Shown here in pieces: positions 1 to 8,563 of a stretch of DNA of 64,000 nt (positions are counted from its first letter, which is position 1; each line of letters begins with the position of its first letter). Position numbers and translations under genes: made by a program. Under the pieces are notes generated by a model, which had not been told where the DNA came from, did no database searches, and was given only the letters and a program-made list of their open reading frames with translations. Source of the DNA: an uncultured Bacteroides sp. (GTDB lineage Bacteria > Bacteroidota > Bacteroidia > Bacteroidales > Bacteroidaceae); assembly GCF_963676325.1 (NCBI RefSeq), contig NZ_OY781099.1:248001-312000 (forward strand), in the 5' to 3' direction.

Positions 1-57
1 CATGCTTTTGAAGGACAGGCAGCTAAAATATTGGCCGTAATCTATACTCCTATTTAA
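1..57 (+). CDS. C-terminal end of a probable cupin-domain regulator (partial)
   Basis: The first 18 codons of the window are open in frame 1 and end with TAA at 55-57; the peptide ends AKILAVIYTPI. The pattern of small residues followed by A-K-x-L-A-V is like the last beta strand of cupin domains that follow an XRE helix-turn-helix, and such regulators often precede acyl-CoA synthetase genes in Bacteroides. The next gene starts 11 nt downstream, so the two are probably co-transcribed. The identity is inferred from a very short tail and is weak; that it is the end of a coding region is more secure. Confidence 0.45.
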   Translation, partial: HAFEGQAAKILAVIYTPI

Positions 58-68
58 TAAACAGACAT

Positions 69-1718
69 ATGCAATTATTTGATAGAACCTTGGGGCAGTG
101 GCTGGAACACTGGGCTGAGGAAACTCCGGATAAGGAATATATTGTATATTCCGACAGAAACTTACGCTTTACCTGGAAGCAATTCAATGAACGTGTGGAC
201 GAGATGGCTAAAGGGCTTCTTTCTATCGGTGTAGAAAAAGGTACGCATGTAGGAATATGGGCAAATAATGTGCCAGACTGGCTTACGTTTCTCTACGCTT
301 GCGGCAAGGTTGGTGCCATATATGTAACGGTCAATACTAGTTATAAGTTGGCCGAACTGGAATATCTATGCAAAAACTCGGATATGCACACATTGTGCAT
401 CACCAATGGTGATCGCGACAGTGACTTTGTGGATATGGTCTATAAGATGCTTCCGGAACTGAAAACCAGCCAACGTGGTCATTTGCAAAGCAAACACTTC
501 CCTCAGATGAAGAATGTGGTTTACATCGGACAAGAGAAACTTCGTGGAATGTATAACACATCGGAAGTACTCCTTCTTGGAAAGAATGTGGATGATACTT
601 GTTTGACTGAAGCTAAAAAGAAGGTAAGCTGCCATGATGTGGTAAACATGCAATATACATCCGGTACCACCGGTTTCCCTAAAGGTGTTATGTTGTCTCA
701 CCATAACATTGCAAATAATGGATATCTAACCGGTGAACACATGAAATTCACCGCAGATGATAAACTATGTTGTTGCGTTCCTTTGTTCCATTGCTTTGGA
801 GTGGTGCTTGCCAGCATGAATGTATTAACACATGGCTGCACACAGGTAATGGTGGAACGTTTTGATCCGTTAGTTGTTCTTGCTTCCATTCACAAAGAAC
901 GGTGTACAGCTGTTTATGGAGTACCTACTATGTTTATAGCGGAACTTCATCACCCTATGTTTGATATGTTTGATCTTACCTCTCTTCGTACAGGAATTAT
1001 GGCCGGCTCCCTTTGTCCGGTGGAACTGATGAAGCAGGTGCAGGAAAAGATGTTCATGAGAGTAACCAGTGTATATGGCTTGACGGAAACTTCACCGGGA
1101 ATGACTCAAACACGAATTGATGATTCATTTGATGCTCGTTGCAATACAGTGGGTTATGAATTTGAATTTACTGAAGTGAAAGTTATTGATCCCGAAACGG
1201 GAGAAGAGTGTCTTGTAGGTGTTCAGGGAGAGATGTGTAACCGCGGTTATAATACCATGAAAGGTTATTATAAGAATCCTGAAGCAACTGCCGAAGTGAT
1301 TGATAAGAACGGTTTTCTTCATTCGGGCGATCTCGGCGTAAAAGACGAGGATGGCAACTACCGTATTACCGGACGAATTAAAGATATGATTATCCGTGGA
1401 GGAGAAAACATCTATCCACGTGAGATTGAAGAATTCTTGTACAAGCTTCCCGGAGTAAAAGATGTGCAGGTAGCCGGAGTACCTTCTGAGAAATATGGCG
1501 AAGCGGTTGGCGCGTTTATTATACTTCACGAAGGAGTGGATATGGAAACTTCAGATGTTCGTGATTATTGCAAAGATAAAATAGCCAGATACAAAACACC
1601 TAAATATGTGTTCTTCGTTGATGAATTCCCAATGACGGGAAGTGGTAAAATTCAGAAGTTCAAATTGAAAGAGCTGAGTCTGAAGCTTTGCGAAGAACAA
1701 GGGATTGAAATTATTTAA
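69..1718 (+). CDS. AMP-forming acyl-CoA synthetase
   Basis: Member of the ANL superfamily (549 aa), which activates a carboxylic acid to acyl-AMP and then to acyl-CoA in the cytoplasm. The adenylation P-loop YTSGTTGFPKG lies at about residues 196-206, the A5 motif YGLTETSP near 340, the hinge region with GRIKDMIIRGGENIYPREIE near 435-455, and the C-terminal catalytic lysine in GSGKIQK near 530. Length and motif order fit medium- or long-chain fatty acyl-CoA ligases; the true substrate cannot be read from the sequence. It starts 11 nt after the end of a probable cupin regulator and is followed by a terminator hairpin at 1741-1773, so it closes that transcription unit. Confidence 0.93.
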   Translation: MQLFDRTLGQWLEHWAEETPDKEYIVYSDRNLRFTWKQFNERVDEMAKGLLSIGVEKGTHVGIWANNVPDWLTFLYACGKVGAIYVTVNTSYKLAELEYLCKNSDMHTLCITNGDRDSDFVDMVYKMLPELKTSQRGHLQSKHFPQMKNVVYIGQEKLRGMYNTSEVLLLGKNVDDTCLTEAKKKVSCHDVVNMQYTSGTTGFPKGVMLSHHNIANNGYLTGEHMKFTADDKLCCCVPLFHCFGVVLASMNVLTHGCTQVMVERFDPLVVLASIHKERCTAVYGVPTMFIAELHHPMFDMFDLTSLRTGIMAGSLCPVELMKQVQEKMFMRVTSVYGLTETSPGMTQTRIDDSFDARCNTVGYEFEFTEVKVIDPETGEECLVGVQGEMCNRGYNTMKGYYKNPEATAEVIDKNGFLHSGDLGVKDEDGNYRITGRIKDMIIRGGENIYPREIEEFLYKLPGVKDVQVAGVPSEKYGEAVGAFIILHEGVDMETSDVRDYCKDKIARYKTPKYVFFVDEFPMTGSGKIQKFKLKELSLKLCEEQGIEII

Positions 1719-1740
1719 TTTTTAGAATAGCTTTATTGAA

Positions 1741-1780
1741 TCCCGGGCAAAAGAATAAAAACTTTGTCCGGGATTTGTTG
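1741..1780 (+). terminator. Rho-independent terminator after acyl-CoA synthetase
   Basis: An 11-bp stem (1741-1751 with 1763-1773, one G-T pair) with a loop of 11 nt is followed by a T-rich stretch. It lies 22 nt after the stop codon. Confidence 0.75.
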
Positions 1781-1868
1781 TTTATACCCTTCATTACATC
1801 TTTTATACCTCATGAAACACAAGAAAGCATAAAGAGGTGAGTATCATTATTAAAAAATCGGAATACCT

Positions 1869-1900
1869 TTTGTGTCACTATTTAGAAAATCTTATCTTTG
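1869..1900 (+). promoter_or_regulatory. Bacteroides-type promoter of ahcY
   Basis: TTTG at 1869-1872 and TATCTTTG at 1893-1900 are separated by 20 nt, matching the primary sigma consensus of Bacteroides. It lies 34 nt upstream of the ahcY start. Confidence 0.8.
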
Positions 1901-1934
1901 CCGAATTAATTTAATAAACTAATAACATTTTAGT

Positions 1935-3353
1935 ATGTCTACAAAATTATTCTCTGAGCTGCCTTATAAAGTGGCAGACATTACGCTTGCCGACTTTGGT
2001 CGCAAGGAACTCGATCTGGCAGAACAAGAAATGCCTGGGCTAATGGCTCTTCGCGAAAAGTATGGAGAATCTAAACCTCTTAAAGGTGCTCGTATTATGG
2101 GCTCACTTCACATGACCATTCAAACAGCTGTGTTGATTGAAACATTGGTTGCTTTGGGTGCAGATGTGCGTTGGTGCTCATGTAATATATATTCTACGCA
2201 AGACCATGCTGCTGCTGCTATTGCTGCTTCAGGAGTTCCTGTTTTTGCATGGAAAGGTGAAACATTGGAAGAATACTGGTGGTGTACTTTGCAGGCACTA
2301 ACTTTCCCTGGTCACCAGGGACCAACAGTTATTGTTGACGATGGTGGTGATGCTACCATGATGATTCACTGTGGATATGAAGCAGAAAAGAATCCTTCTT
2401 TACTTGATGCTGAAGTTCATGCAGAAGACGAAAAGCAACTGTATGCTATCCTGAAAAATGTATTGAAGGAAGATAACGGTATCTGGGGACGTATGGTTCC
2501 TGAAATTCGTGGTGTATCTGAAGAAACAACAACAGGTGTTCACCGTTTGTACCAGATGATGGAAGAAGGAAAGCTTCTTTTCCCTGCATTTAACGTAAAC
2601 GACTCAGTTACAAAATCTAAGTTCGATAACTTATATGGTTGCCGCGAGTCTTTGGCCGATGGTATCAAACGTGCTACTGACGTAATGATTGCCGGAAAAG
2701 TAGCTGTTGTTTGCGGTTATGGTGATGTAGGTAAAGGTTGTTCTCACTCTATGCGTTCTTACGGAGCAAGAGTTATTGTTACTGAAATTGATCCTATCTG
2801 TGCGCTTCAGGCTGCAATGGAAGGCTTTGAAGTAATGACAATGGAAGATGCCGCAAGTCAGGGAAACATCTTTGTTACCACAACAGGTAATATTGATATT
2901 ATCCGCATTGAGCACATTGAAAAGATGAAAGATCAGGCTATCATCTGTAACATTGGTCACTTCGACAATGAAATACAGGTTGAGAACCTGAAGAACTATC
3001 CTGGTATCAAGAGTCGTAATATCAAACCACAGGTTGATCAGTACTTCTTCCCAGACGGACATTCTGTTCTTCTTCTTGCTGATGGCCGTTTGGTTAATCT
3101 TGGTTGTGCAACAGGTCACCCATCATTTGTAATGAGTAACTCATTCACAAACCAGACATTGGCTCAGATTGAACTGTTCCAGAAGAAATACGAAATTAAT
3201 GTTTATCGTTTGCCTAAAGAATTGGACGAAGAAGTTGCCCGTCTCCACCTTGAAAAGATTGGAGTGAAGCTAACCAAACTGACTCCTGAGCAAGCTGCTT
3301 ACATTGGCGTTTCCGTTGATGGTCCTTATAAAGCAGATCATTACAGATATTAA
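1935..3353 (+). CDS. ahcY: Adenosylhomocysteinase
   Basis: S-adenosylhomocysteine hydrolase (472 aa) reversibly splits SAH to adenosine and homocysteine and so relieves product inhibition of methyltransferases. The NAD-binding glycine-rich loop CGYGDVGKG is near residues 259-267, the conserved N-x-Y-G-C-R-E-S segment just before it, and the C-terminal D-G-P-Y-K-A-D-H-Y-R-Y tail supplies the Lys and Tyr that reach into the neighbouring subunit's NAD site. Full length for the bacterial family. A consensus promoter is directly upstream. The yfhO-family gene follows after 44 nt without a visible terminator, so read-through is likely. Confidence 0.98.
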   Translation: MSTKLFSELPYKVADITLADFGRKELDLAEQEMPGLMALREKYGESKPLKGARIMGSLHMTIQTAVLIETLVALGADVRWCSCNIYSTQDHAAAAIAASGVPVFAWKGETLEEYWWCTLQALTFPGHQGPTVIVDDGGDATMMIHCGYEAEKNPSLLDAEVHAEDEKQLYAILKNVLKEDNGIWGRMVPEIRGVSEETTTGVHRLYQMMEEGKLLFPAFNVNDSVTKSKFDNLYGCRESLADGIKRATDVMIAGKVAVVCGYGDVGKGCSHSMRSYGARVIVTEIDPICALQAAMEGFEVMTMEDAASQGNIFVTTTGNIDIIRIEHIEKMKDQAIICNIGHFDNEIQVENLKNYPGIKSRNIKPQVDQYFFPDGHSVLLLADGRLVNLGCATGHPSFVMSNSFTNQTLAQIELFQKKYEINVYRLPKELDEEVARLHLEKIGVKLTKLTPEQAAYIGVSVDGPYKADHYRY

Positions 3354-3397
3354 TTCAGATAGAAAATTGTAAGTAGAAAGTTCAACTATAAAAGAAT

Positions 3398-5884
3398 ATG
3401 ATGAAGAAATCATTGCCAGATATTATTGCGATTGTAGCATTCGTTATTATATCGCTGGCCTATTTCTTTCCGGCAATAACGGAAGGAAGAGTTCTTGCCC
3501 AACATGATGCTGTTGCAAGTATCGGGCTGGGACAGGAATCTAAGGAATTCACGGAAAAAACAGGTGAGCGTTCACGGTGGACTAATGCTGTATTTGGTGG
3601 CATGCCTACTTATCAGATATCGCCAAGTTATGACTCCACAAGTTTACTTCAGAAGGTAGAGAAGGGTTACAGACTCTTCTTGCCCGATTATGTTTACATG
3701 GTTTTCATTATGCTGCTTGGTTTCTATATCCTGATGCGGGCATTTGATTTCTCAGTCTATCTTTCCATATTGGGAGCCATAGTCTGGGCTTTCTCTTCTT
3801 ATTTCTTTATTATTATTGGTGCCGGACATATCTGGAAATTTGTTACGCTGGCTTATATCCCGCCTACAATTGCCGGAATGGTACTTGCATATAGGAAGAA
3901 ATATCTGATCGGTGGAGTGCTTACCGCATTCTTTGTGGCATTGCAAATTCTCTCTAACCATGTGCAGATGACTTACTATTTCTTGTTTGTCATTCTCTTT
4001 ATGGTTATCGCTTATTTTGTTGAGGCTTACAAAAACAAAGAGCTGCCCCACTTCTTTAAAGCAAGTGGTGTGCTTATTGTTGCAGCACTGATTGGTGTGT
4101 CTGTAAATATCTCAAATCTGTATCACACGTATGAGTATAGCAAGGATACCATGCGCGGCAAGTCTGAACTGGTAAAAAAGAATAATGCCAATCAGACTAA
4201 CAGCGGATTGGAACGCGACTATATTGTACAGTGGAGTTACGGCATTGGAGAAACATTCTCTTTGCTTGTTCCTAATGTGAAAGGTGGAGCTTCTCTTCCT
4301 TTAGCTGCCAATGAATCAGCAATGGAGAAAGCAAATCCTCAGTATTCTCAGCTTTATAGTCAGATAGGACAATATTGGGGAGAACAACCCGGTACTTCCG
4401 GTCCGGTTTATGTAGGTGCATTTATATTAACGCTCTTTTTCCTGGCACTCTTTATTGTAAAGACTCCTATTAAATGGGCATTACTTGCAGCTACAATCTT
4501 GTCAATACTCCTTTCATGGGGACAGAACTTTATGGGCTTTACCGATTTCTTCCTAGATTATATTCCAATGTATTCCAAGTTCAGAGCGGTATCTTCTATT
4601 CTTGTAATAGCGGAATTTACCATTCCTTTACTTGCCATACTTGCATTGAAAGAGATTATTGAGAAGCCACAGGTTCTAAAGCAGAACCTGAAGTATTTCT
4701 ATATCAGTTTAGGACTTACAGGTGGAATCGCATTATTGTTTGCTTTGGCTCCGGGAATGTTCTTCTCTTCATATATTTCCAGCAGCGAAATGCAGGCATT
4801 GCATAACGGAATTCCGGCAGATCAGCTTTCTCCTATTATTGCTAACCTGACAGAGATTCGTCAAAGCATATTCACTTCGGATGCATGGAGAAGCGTGATC
4901 ATTATCCTGATTGGTGCGGCTCTGGTTCTTGCATACAATGCAGGCAAGTTAAAAGCTCAGTGGATGATGGTAGCACTTACAATCCTTTGTTTAGGAGATA
5001 TGTGGGGTGTAGACAAGCGCTATCTGAAAGATGCAGATTTTGTAGAACCAGAACAGCGTCTGTCTGTTGTTCAGAAGACTCCTACCGATGAATATATTCT
5101 TCGTGACAAGAGCTTGGATTACCGCGTGCTTAATTTTGCAGTCAGCACTTTTAATGATAATAATACTTCTTACTGGCACAAAAGTGTGGGTGGATATCAT
5201 CCGGCTAAGCTGAGACGTTATCAGGAGATGATTGAAAATCATATTTCTAAGGAGATGGCATACCTGCAACGACAGATTCCGGCAGTCCAGGGAGATATGG
5301 CAAAGATTAATTCTGACTCTATCGGTGTAATAAATATGCTGAATACTAAATATTTTATCTTCCCAACAGGAGGAGGTAAAACAGCACCGGTTGAGAATCC
5401 GTATGCTTATGGTAACGCATGGTTTGTTGAGAACGTGAAGTATGTGCAGAATGCCAATCAGGAAATTGAAGCTTTGAATGCAACGGTACCTACTAAAACA
5501 GCAGTCGTAGCCGATAACTTTAAACAAGCATTAAATGGTGTTCAAACAGCATTCAAAGATTCTTTGTCTACTGTTAAACTAACCTCTTATGCTCCGAATG
5601 CATTGATATACGAAACCTCTTCATCCAAAGACGGAGTAGTTGTCTTCTCTGAAATCTACTATCCAGGATGGCAGGCTTATCTTGATGGAAAAGCAGTGCA
5701 ACACGGACGTGCGGATTATATTCTTCGTGCAATGAATGTTCCTGCCGGTAAGCATAAGATTGAGTTTAAGTTCGATCCTCAGTCTATTCATACAACAGAG
5801 AACATTGCTTATGTAGCTTTAGGATTATTGATCCTTGGAGCAATAGGAGTAATTGTCATTGAAGTCAGAAAGAAGAAGGCATAA
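3398..5884 (+). CDS. YfhO-family multi-spanning membrane protein
   Basis: An 828-residue polytopic membrane protein: an N-terminal helix (about 8-28), a long periplasmic loop, then about ten hydrophobic segments between residues 95 and 540, a soluble region, and a last helix near 800-820 followed by RKKK. The C-terminal domain has the YYPGWQAYLDGK motif (about 747-758) typical of YfhO proteins, which resemble GT-C glycosyltransferases and have been tied to lipoteichoic acid or other glycolipid glycosylation in Gram-positives; the role in Bacteroidota is unknown. The start is taken as the first of two consecutive ATG codons. A strong hairpin at 5908-5951 ends the unit. Confidence 0.88.
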   Translation: MMKKSLPDIIAIVAFVIISLAYFFPAITEGRVLAQHDAVASIGLGQESKEFTEKTGERSRWTNAVFGGMPTYQISPSYDSTSLLQKVEKGYRLFLPDYVYMVFIMLLGFYILMRAFDFSVYLSILGAIVWAFSSYFFIIIGAGHIWKFVTLAYIPPTIAGMVLAYRKKYLIGGVLTAFFVALQILSNHVQMTYYFLFVILFMVIAYFVEAYKNKELPHFFKASGVLIVAALIGVSVNISNLYHTYEYSKDTMRGKSELVKKNNANQTNSGLERDYIVQWSYGIGETFSLLVPNVKGGASLPLAANESAMEKANPQYSQLYSQIGQYWGEQPGTSGPVYVGAFILTLFFLALFIVKTPIKWALLAATILSILLSWGQNFMGFTDFFLDYIPMYSKFRAVSSILVIAEFTIPLLAILALKEIIEKPQVLKQNLKYFYISLGLTGGIALLFALAPGMFFSSYISSSEMQALHNGIPADQLSPIIANLTEIRQSIFTSDAWRSVIIILIGAALVLAYNAGKLKAQWMMVALTILCLGDMWGVDKRYLKDADFVEPEQRLSVVQKTPTDEYILRDKSLDYRVLNFAVSTFNDNNTSYWHKSVGGYHPAKLRRYQEMIENHISKEMAYLQRQIPAVQGDMAKINSDSIGVINMLNTKYFIFPTGGGKTAPVENPYAYGNAWFVENVKYVQNANQEIEALNATVPTKTAVVADNFKQALNGVQTAFKDSLSTVKLTSYAPNALIYETSSSKDGVVVFSEIYYPGWQAYLDGKAVQHGRADYILRAMNVPAGKHKIEFKFDPQSIHTTENIAYVALGLLILGAIGVIVIEVRKKKA

Positions 5885-5907
5885 AGTTTTCTGATAAGAT
5901 ATAAATC

Positions 5908-5955
5908 AATCGCCGGTTAAGCATCTTTTTGTAAGTGCTTAACCGGCGATTTTGT
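5908..5955 (+). terminator. Perfect 16-bp hairpin, copy 1 of a duplicated terminator
   Basis: AATCGCCGGTTAAGCA at 5908-5923 pairs perfectly with 5936-5951 around a 12-nt loop and is followed by TTT. It lies 24 nt after the yfhO-family stop. An almost identical hairpin is found at 7710-7753 on the other side of the ATPase gene. Confidence 0.8.
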
Positions 5956-6026
5956 GTAAAACTCGAATCTTTTTGTACTCTATGACTTTCTTAAGAATTT
6001 ATTTAGCCAATTCAAGAAATAATATA

Positions 6027-6091
6027 TTGCCATATTGGGAAGTTTTAATGCGCCAAATCAGTAAATAAAATAATGCCAAACTCGGAAGTTT
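6027..6091 (+). promoter_or_regulatory. Pair of direct boxes upstream of the DUF4143 ATPase
   Basis: Two 19-nt boxes, 6027-6045 (TTGCCATATTGGGAAGTTT) and 6073-6091 (ATGCCAAACTCGGAAGTTT), agree at 15 of 19 positions and start 46 nt apart; a further GCGCCAAATCAG lies between them at 6050-6061. They precede the -7 element. They may be binding sites for a regulator or for the ATPase itself; this is inference. Confidence 0.4.
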
Positions 6092-6138
6092 ATATTAGAT
6101 TAATTTGTGAATTTAATTGATTGTAAGATATTTAATCT

Positions 6139-6146
6139 TATATTTG
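6139..6146 (+). promoter_or_regulatory. -7 element of the DUF4143 ATPase gene
   Basis: TATATTTG fits TAnnTTTG and is 27 nt upstream of the ATG at 6174. No good -33 TTTG stands at the ideal distance. Confidence 0.55.
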
Positions 6147-6173
6147 CAGTAGAATATTAAGTAACCTTTGATT

Positions 6174-7445
6174 ATGCAGATAAAAGACTATTATCCAAGA
6201 ATCGTAGACAAACTTCTTGATTTGCAACTGCAATCTTCCGGAGCAGTGCTTATTGAGGGGGCTAAATGGACTGGAAAGACTTATACCGGACGAGCAAAGG
6301 CCAATAGCGTGCTGTATATGCAAGATACAGACCATGCTGCGTCTTATATGAAAATGGCAGAAACTCAACCTTCGCTTTTGTTGAGGGGAGAAACTCCTCG
6401 TTTATTGGATGAATGGCAAGAAGCTCCTGTGTTATGGGATGCAGTTCGCTTTGCGACTGATCAGCGTGGTGAAATGGGGCAATTCATTCTGACAGGTTCT
6501 GCTGTACCAAAGGATGGCGAGACTAAACACACTGGTACAGGTAGAATTGCCAGAGTTCTTATGCGCCCAATGAGTTTGTATGAATCGAAGGAGTCAAGTG
6601 GCGATGTTTCTCTGAAGGCTTTGTTTGATGGTGTAGAAACTGTCGAAGGCTTTAATAGTATTACAATTGAGCAAATGGCTTTTATACTTTGTCGTGGAGG
6701 ATGGCCTGCTGCTGTTAAGCAGACAAATGAAAAAGTGGCTTTGCAAATTGCCCGGAACTATGTGATGCAAGTGTCCGAACAGGATATTCAGCGTGTGGAT
6801 GGTACAGAGAAGAACCCCGATCGTGTTCGCCTTGTTTTGCGCTCATTGGCTCGCAACATCTCCACTATGGCGACCATCCAAACTATCAAGGCTGATATTG
6901 AAGCCAATGATAGTATGGTTTCTGATAAAACCATCGCCAACTATATCAATGCCCTTCGTCGAATATATGTAGTAGAGGATATTCCTGCATGGCAACCTTC
7001 ACTACGTTCAAAAACTGCTATTCGTACATCAAGCAAGCGTCAGTTTGTTGACCCTTCAATAGGCTTGGCTGCTCTTCGTGCAAATCCGGAAAGTATATTA
7101 AAAGACTTCAATACATTTGGTTTTTTCTTTGAATCCCTTTGTGCTCGCGACATACGTGTATATGCTGCTGCCAATGATGGCGAAATCTATCACTACCGAG
7201 ACAAAAGTAATTTAGAGAGTGATATGATTATCAGACTTAACGATGGGCGATGGGCACCAGTTGAAGTTAAACTTGGCTCAAAAGAAATAGAAGAGGCTGC
7301 AAAACACTTATTGGAATTAAAGGCAAAAATAGATACCAGCAAAGTTGGAGAACCTTCTTTTATGATGATCCTAACTGGTGGGCAATATGCCTATCGTCGA
7401 GATGATGGTGTGTATGTGGTACCTATTGGTTGCTTGAAAGATTAG
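6174..7445 (+). CDS. Orphan AAA ATPase with DUF4143-type C-terminal domain
   Basis: A 423-residue member of the AAA_14/DUF4143 family. The Walker A motif GAKWTGKT is at residues 29-36, a Walker B-like RLLDEWQ near 78-84, and a sensor FILTGSA near 103-109. The C-terminal DUF4143 part has a D, then an E-V-K (ESDMII ... VEVKLG), the spacing of a PD-(D/E)XK nuclease-like core. Start: the ATG at 6174 is preferred to the in-frame TTG at 6168. Function of these widespread single-gene ATPases is not established. It stands alone between two copies of the same hairpin, with a decayed restriction-gene start directly downstream, so it probably arrived by transfer. Confidence 0.88.
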   Translation: MQIKDYYPRIVDKLLDLQLQSSGAVLIEGAKWTGKTYTGRAKANSVLYMQDTDHAASYMKMAETQPSLLLRGETPRLLDEWQEAPVLWDAVRFATDQRGEMGQFILTGSAVPKDGETKHTGTGRIARVLMRPMSLYESKESSGDVSLKALFDGVETVEGFNSITIEQMAFILCRGGWPAAVKQTNEKVALQIARNYVMQVSEQDIQRVDGTEKNPDRVRLVLRSLARNISTMATIQTIKADIEANDSMVSDKTIANYINALRRIYVVEDIPAWQPSLRSKTAIRTSSKRQFVDPSIGLAALRANPESILKDFNTFGFFFESLCARDIRVYAAANDGEIYHYRDKSNLESDMIIRLNDGRWAPVEVKLGSKEIEEAAKHLLELKAKIDTSKVGEPSFMMILTGGQYAYRRDDGVYVVPIGCLKD

Positions 7446-7490
7446 TGAAGTGTGTATTGATTTTCCATATAATAAATAAAAACTAGAATA

Positions 7491-7604
7491 ATGATACCGA
7501 AAGACAATATAAAAAATTTGCTTACAATGCTTGGCTTTGCACATGATGGCGATGTATGCAAAGAATTATTTAAATGCAGTAAATCCCCTAAAGGTAAATG
7601 TTAA
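7491..7604 (+). pseudogene. Relic resembling the N-terminus of a restriction/methylation protein
   Basis: A 37-codon reading frame begins MIPKDNIKNLLTMLGF and stops after a short Lys/Ser-rich tail. The opening matches the style (M-I-x-K-D-N-[IL]-x-x-[VL]-L-x-x-L-G-F) of N-termini of large restriction-modification or helicase-type subunits in gut Bacteroidota and Firmicutes, which run to many hundreds of residues. Here the frame breaks at once and nothing that continues it is found downstream, so it is best read as a truncated remnant. The family assignment rests on about 16 residues from memory. Confidence 0.4.
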
Positions 7605-7709
7605 GTCTGAGCATATATATTATAAGTAAGCAGATATTTATATCTTCTTATGTGATGGTTATGTGATAGAGTATGCCTTATGGCTGATAGTATATCCATA
7701 TTTATTAAT
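7605..7709. other. Short noncoding stretch between relic and hairpin
   Basis: AT-rich sequence with no coding frame I would defend. It links the restriction-like relic to the second hairpin copy. Confidence 0.4.
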
Positions 7710-7757
7710 AATCGCCGGTTAAACATCTTTTTATAAGTGCTTAACCGGCGATTTGTT
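7710..7757 (+). terminator. Hairpin, copy 2 of the duplicated terminator
   Basis: 7710-7725 pairs with 7738-7753 with one mismatch; the right arm TGCTTAACCGGCGATT is identical to that of copy 1 at 5936-5951, and the loops differ by only a few bases. Copy 1 follows yfhO; copy 2 has no intact gene immediately upstream. Confidence 0.7.
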
Positions 7758-7799
7758 TATTTCCTATTAATGCTCATTTGTATCTGTATTGTAAAAACA

Positions 7800-8107
7800 T
7801 AAATCTTGCTTAAGATCATAGTATCTATTTTCTTTTATCATTAACTAATATACAATACTTTCTTCCCATATATCTGCCGGATTTACTCGCATACATCTAT
7901 ATAGCACAGGACTTTGTTTTAATTAGCAAACTCATCCATGTATTTTGAGCCTTATATCCGATTTCTGTTCGTCAGACCTGGAATTTGCCACAGGCTTCCT
8001 TCAGATTCCACTTCGCAATAGACACCCTTGCCGTAAGCTAACACTTTCAGCTATAATGGCGTGCTCGAGACTTGCACCCTAAAGCAAATAGTTCGTGCTG
8101 GGCGAAC
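7800..8107 (-). ncRNA. Group II intron 5' region, truncated, no maturase
   Basis: Read on the minus strand from 8107, the sequence carries the hallmark order of bacterial group II intron domain I: GTTCGCCCAGCAC at the 5' end, then GGGTGCAAGTC, GTTAGC, GGCAAGGGTGTC, GTGGAATCTGAAGGAAGC, GGCAAA, TGACGAACAGAA and AACAAAGTCC. The homologous part ends around 7800-7860. No reverse transcriptase/maturase frame and no recognisable domain V follow, so this is a 5' fragment that cannot splice or move alone. The usual GTGYG start is degenerate (GTTCG). The 3' limit is approximate. Confidence 0.75.
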
Positions 8108-8191
8108 AAACCGCTCCGCAAGTCTGACCATTGAGGGACAATGATGTTTAGAGGGGGTATTTGAAAAACGCCAAATCTGATACATTACCGA

Positions 8192-8392
8192 CTAACTAAA
8201 ACACCCCAGCAAAGCCAATAACATTAATACACCTACAATGATTGCGACAATACCGGCAAGATAACCTCCAAAATGCATAATATAAGAGACTGTAAAACGA
8301 TGATTTACAAAGCGCTTTTCATCTTTATATGTAGATTGAGTAGACCATACTCCAAATATAATACTAGCTATGGCTATTAAATAATATTTCAT
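8192..8392 (-). CDS. Small membrane protein, unknown
   Basis: A 66-residue protein starting MKYYLIAIA with two hydrophobic segments (about residues 3-18 and 42-63) joined by a charged segment, so a small two-helix inner-membrane protein. A longer start at 8440 is possible, but the 34-residue tail of another frame ending at 8397 overlaps that extension and its stop lies 4 nt before the ATG at 8392, which suggests translational coupling to the shorter start. Nothing in it is recognised. It sits in the decayed accessory segment next to the intron fragment. Confidence 0.5.
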   Translation of the reverse strand: MKYYLIAIASIIFGVWSTQSTYKDEKRFVNHRFTVSYIMHFGGYLAGIVAIIVGVLMLLALLGCFS

Positions 8393-8396
8393 ATCA

Positions 8397-8501
8397 TTAC
8401 TCTTTTGATTGTTCGTTTTCGGCTTTATTTTTCTCCACAATTGCGTCAGTAAGCCTTTCTGCTCCTGTGACTTTTAGTTTAGAATCTTTGGTATTACCAA
8501 C
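8397..8501 (-). pseudogene. C-terminal remnant of an unidentified gene
   Basis: On the minus strand 34 codons without ATG read to a TAA at 8397-8399; the peptide includes KVTGAERLTDAIVEKNKAE and has a charged composition like a real protein tail. It is closed upstream by a stop codon, and the stop adjoins the start of the small membrane protein. It may be the tail of a lost gene that once formed an operon with that protein. Confidence 0.25.
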
Positions 8502-8563
8502 TTAAAATAGACATAAGGTTACTCCATATCGAATTCAGGTTATATTAAGAATAGAATTGTATT

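Noticed and set aside
366..704. Minus-strand frames inside the acyl-CoA synthetase, ahcY, yfhO and other genes
   Set aside because: They are antisense shadows of long, motif-confirmed genes and have no recognisable domains, signals or promoters.
6168..6173. TTG at 6168 as start of the DUF4143 ATPase
   Set aside because: The ATG six bases later fits the start of the family; nothing favours TTG.
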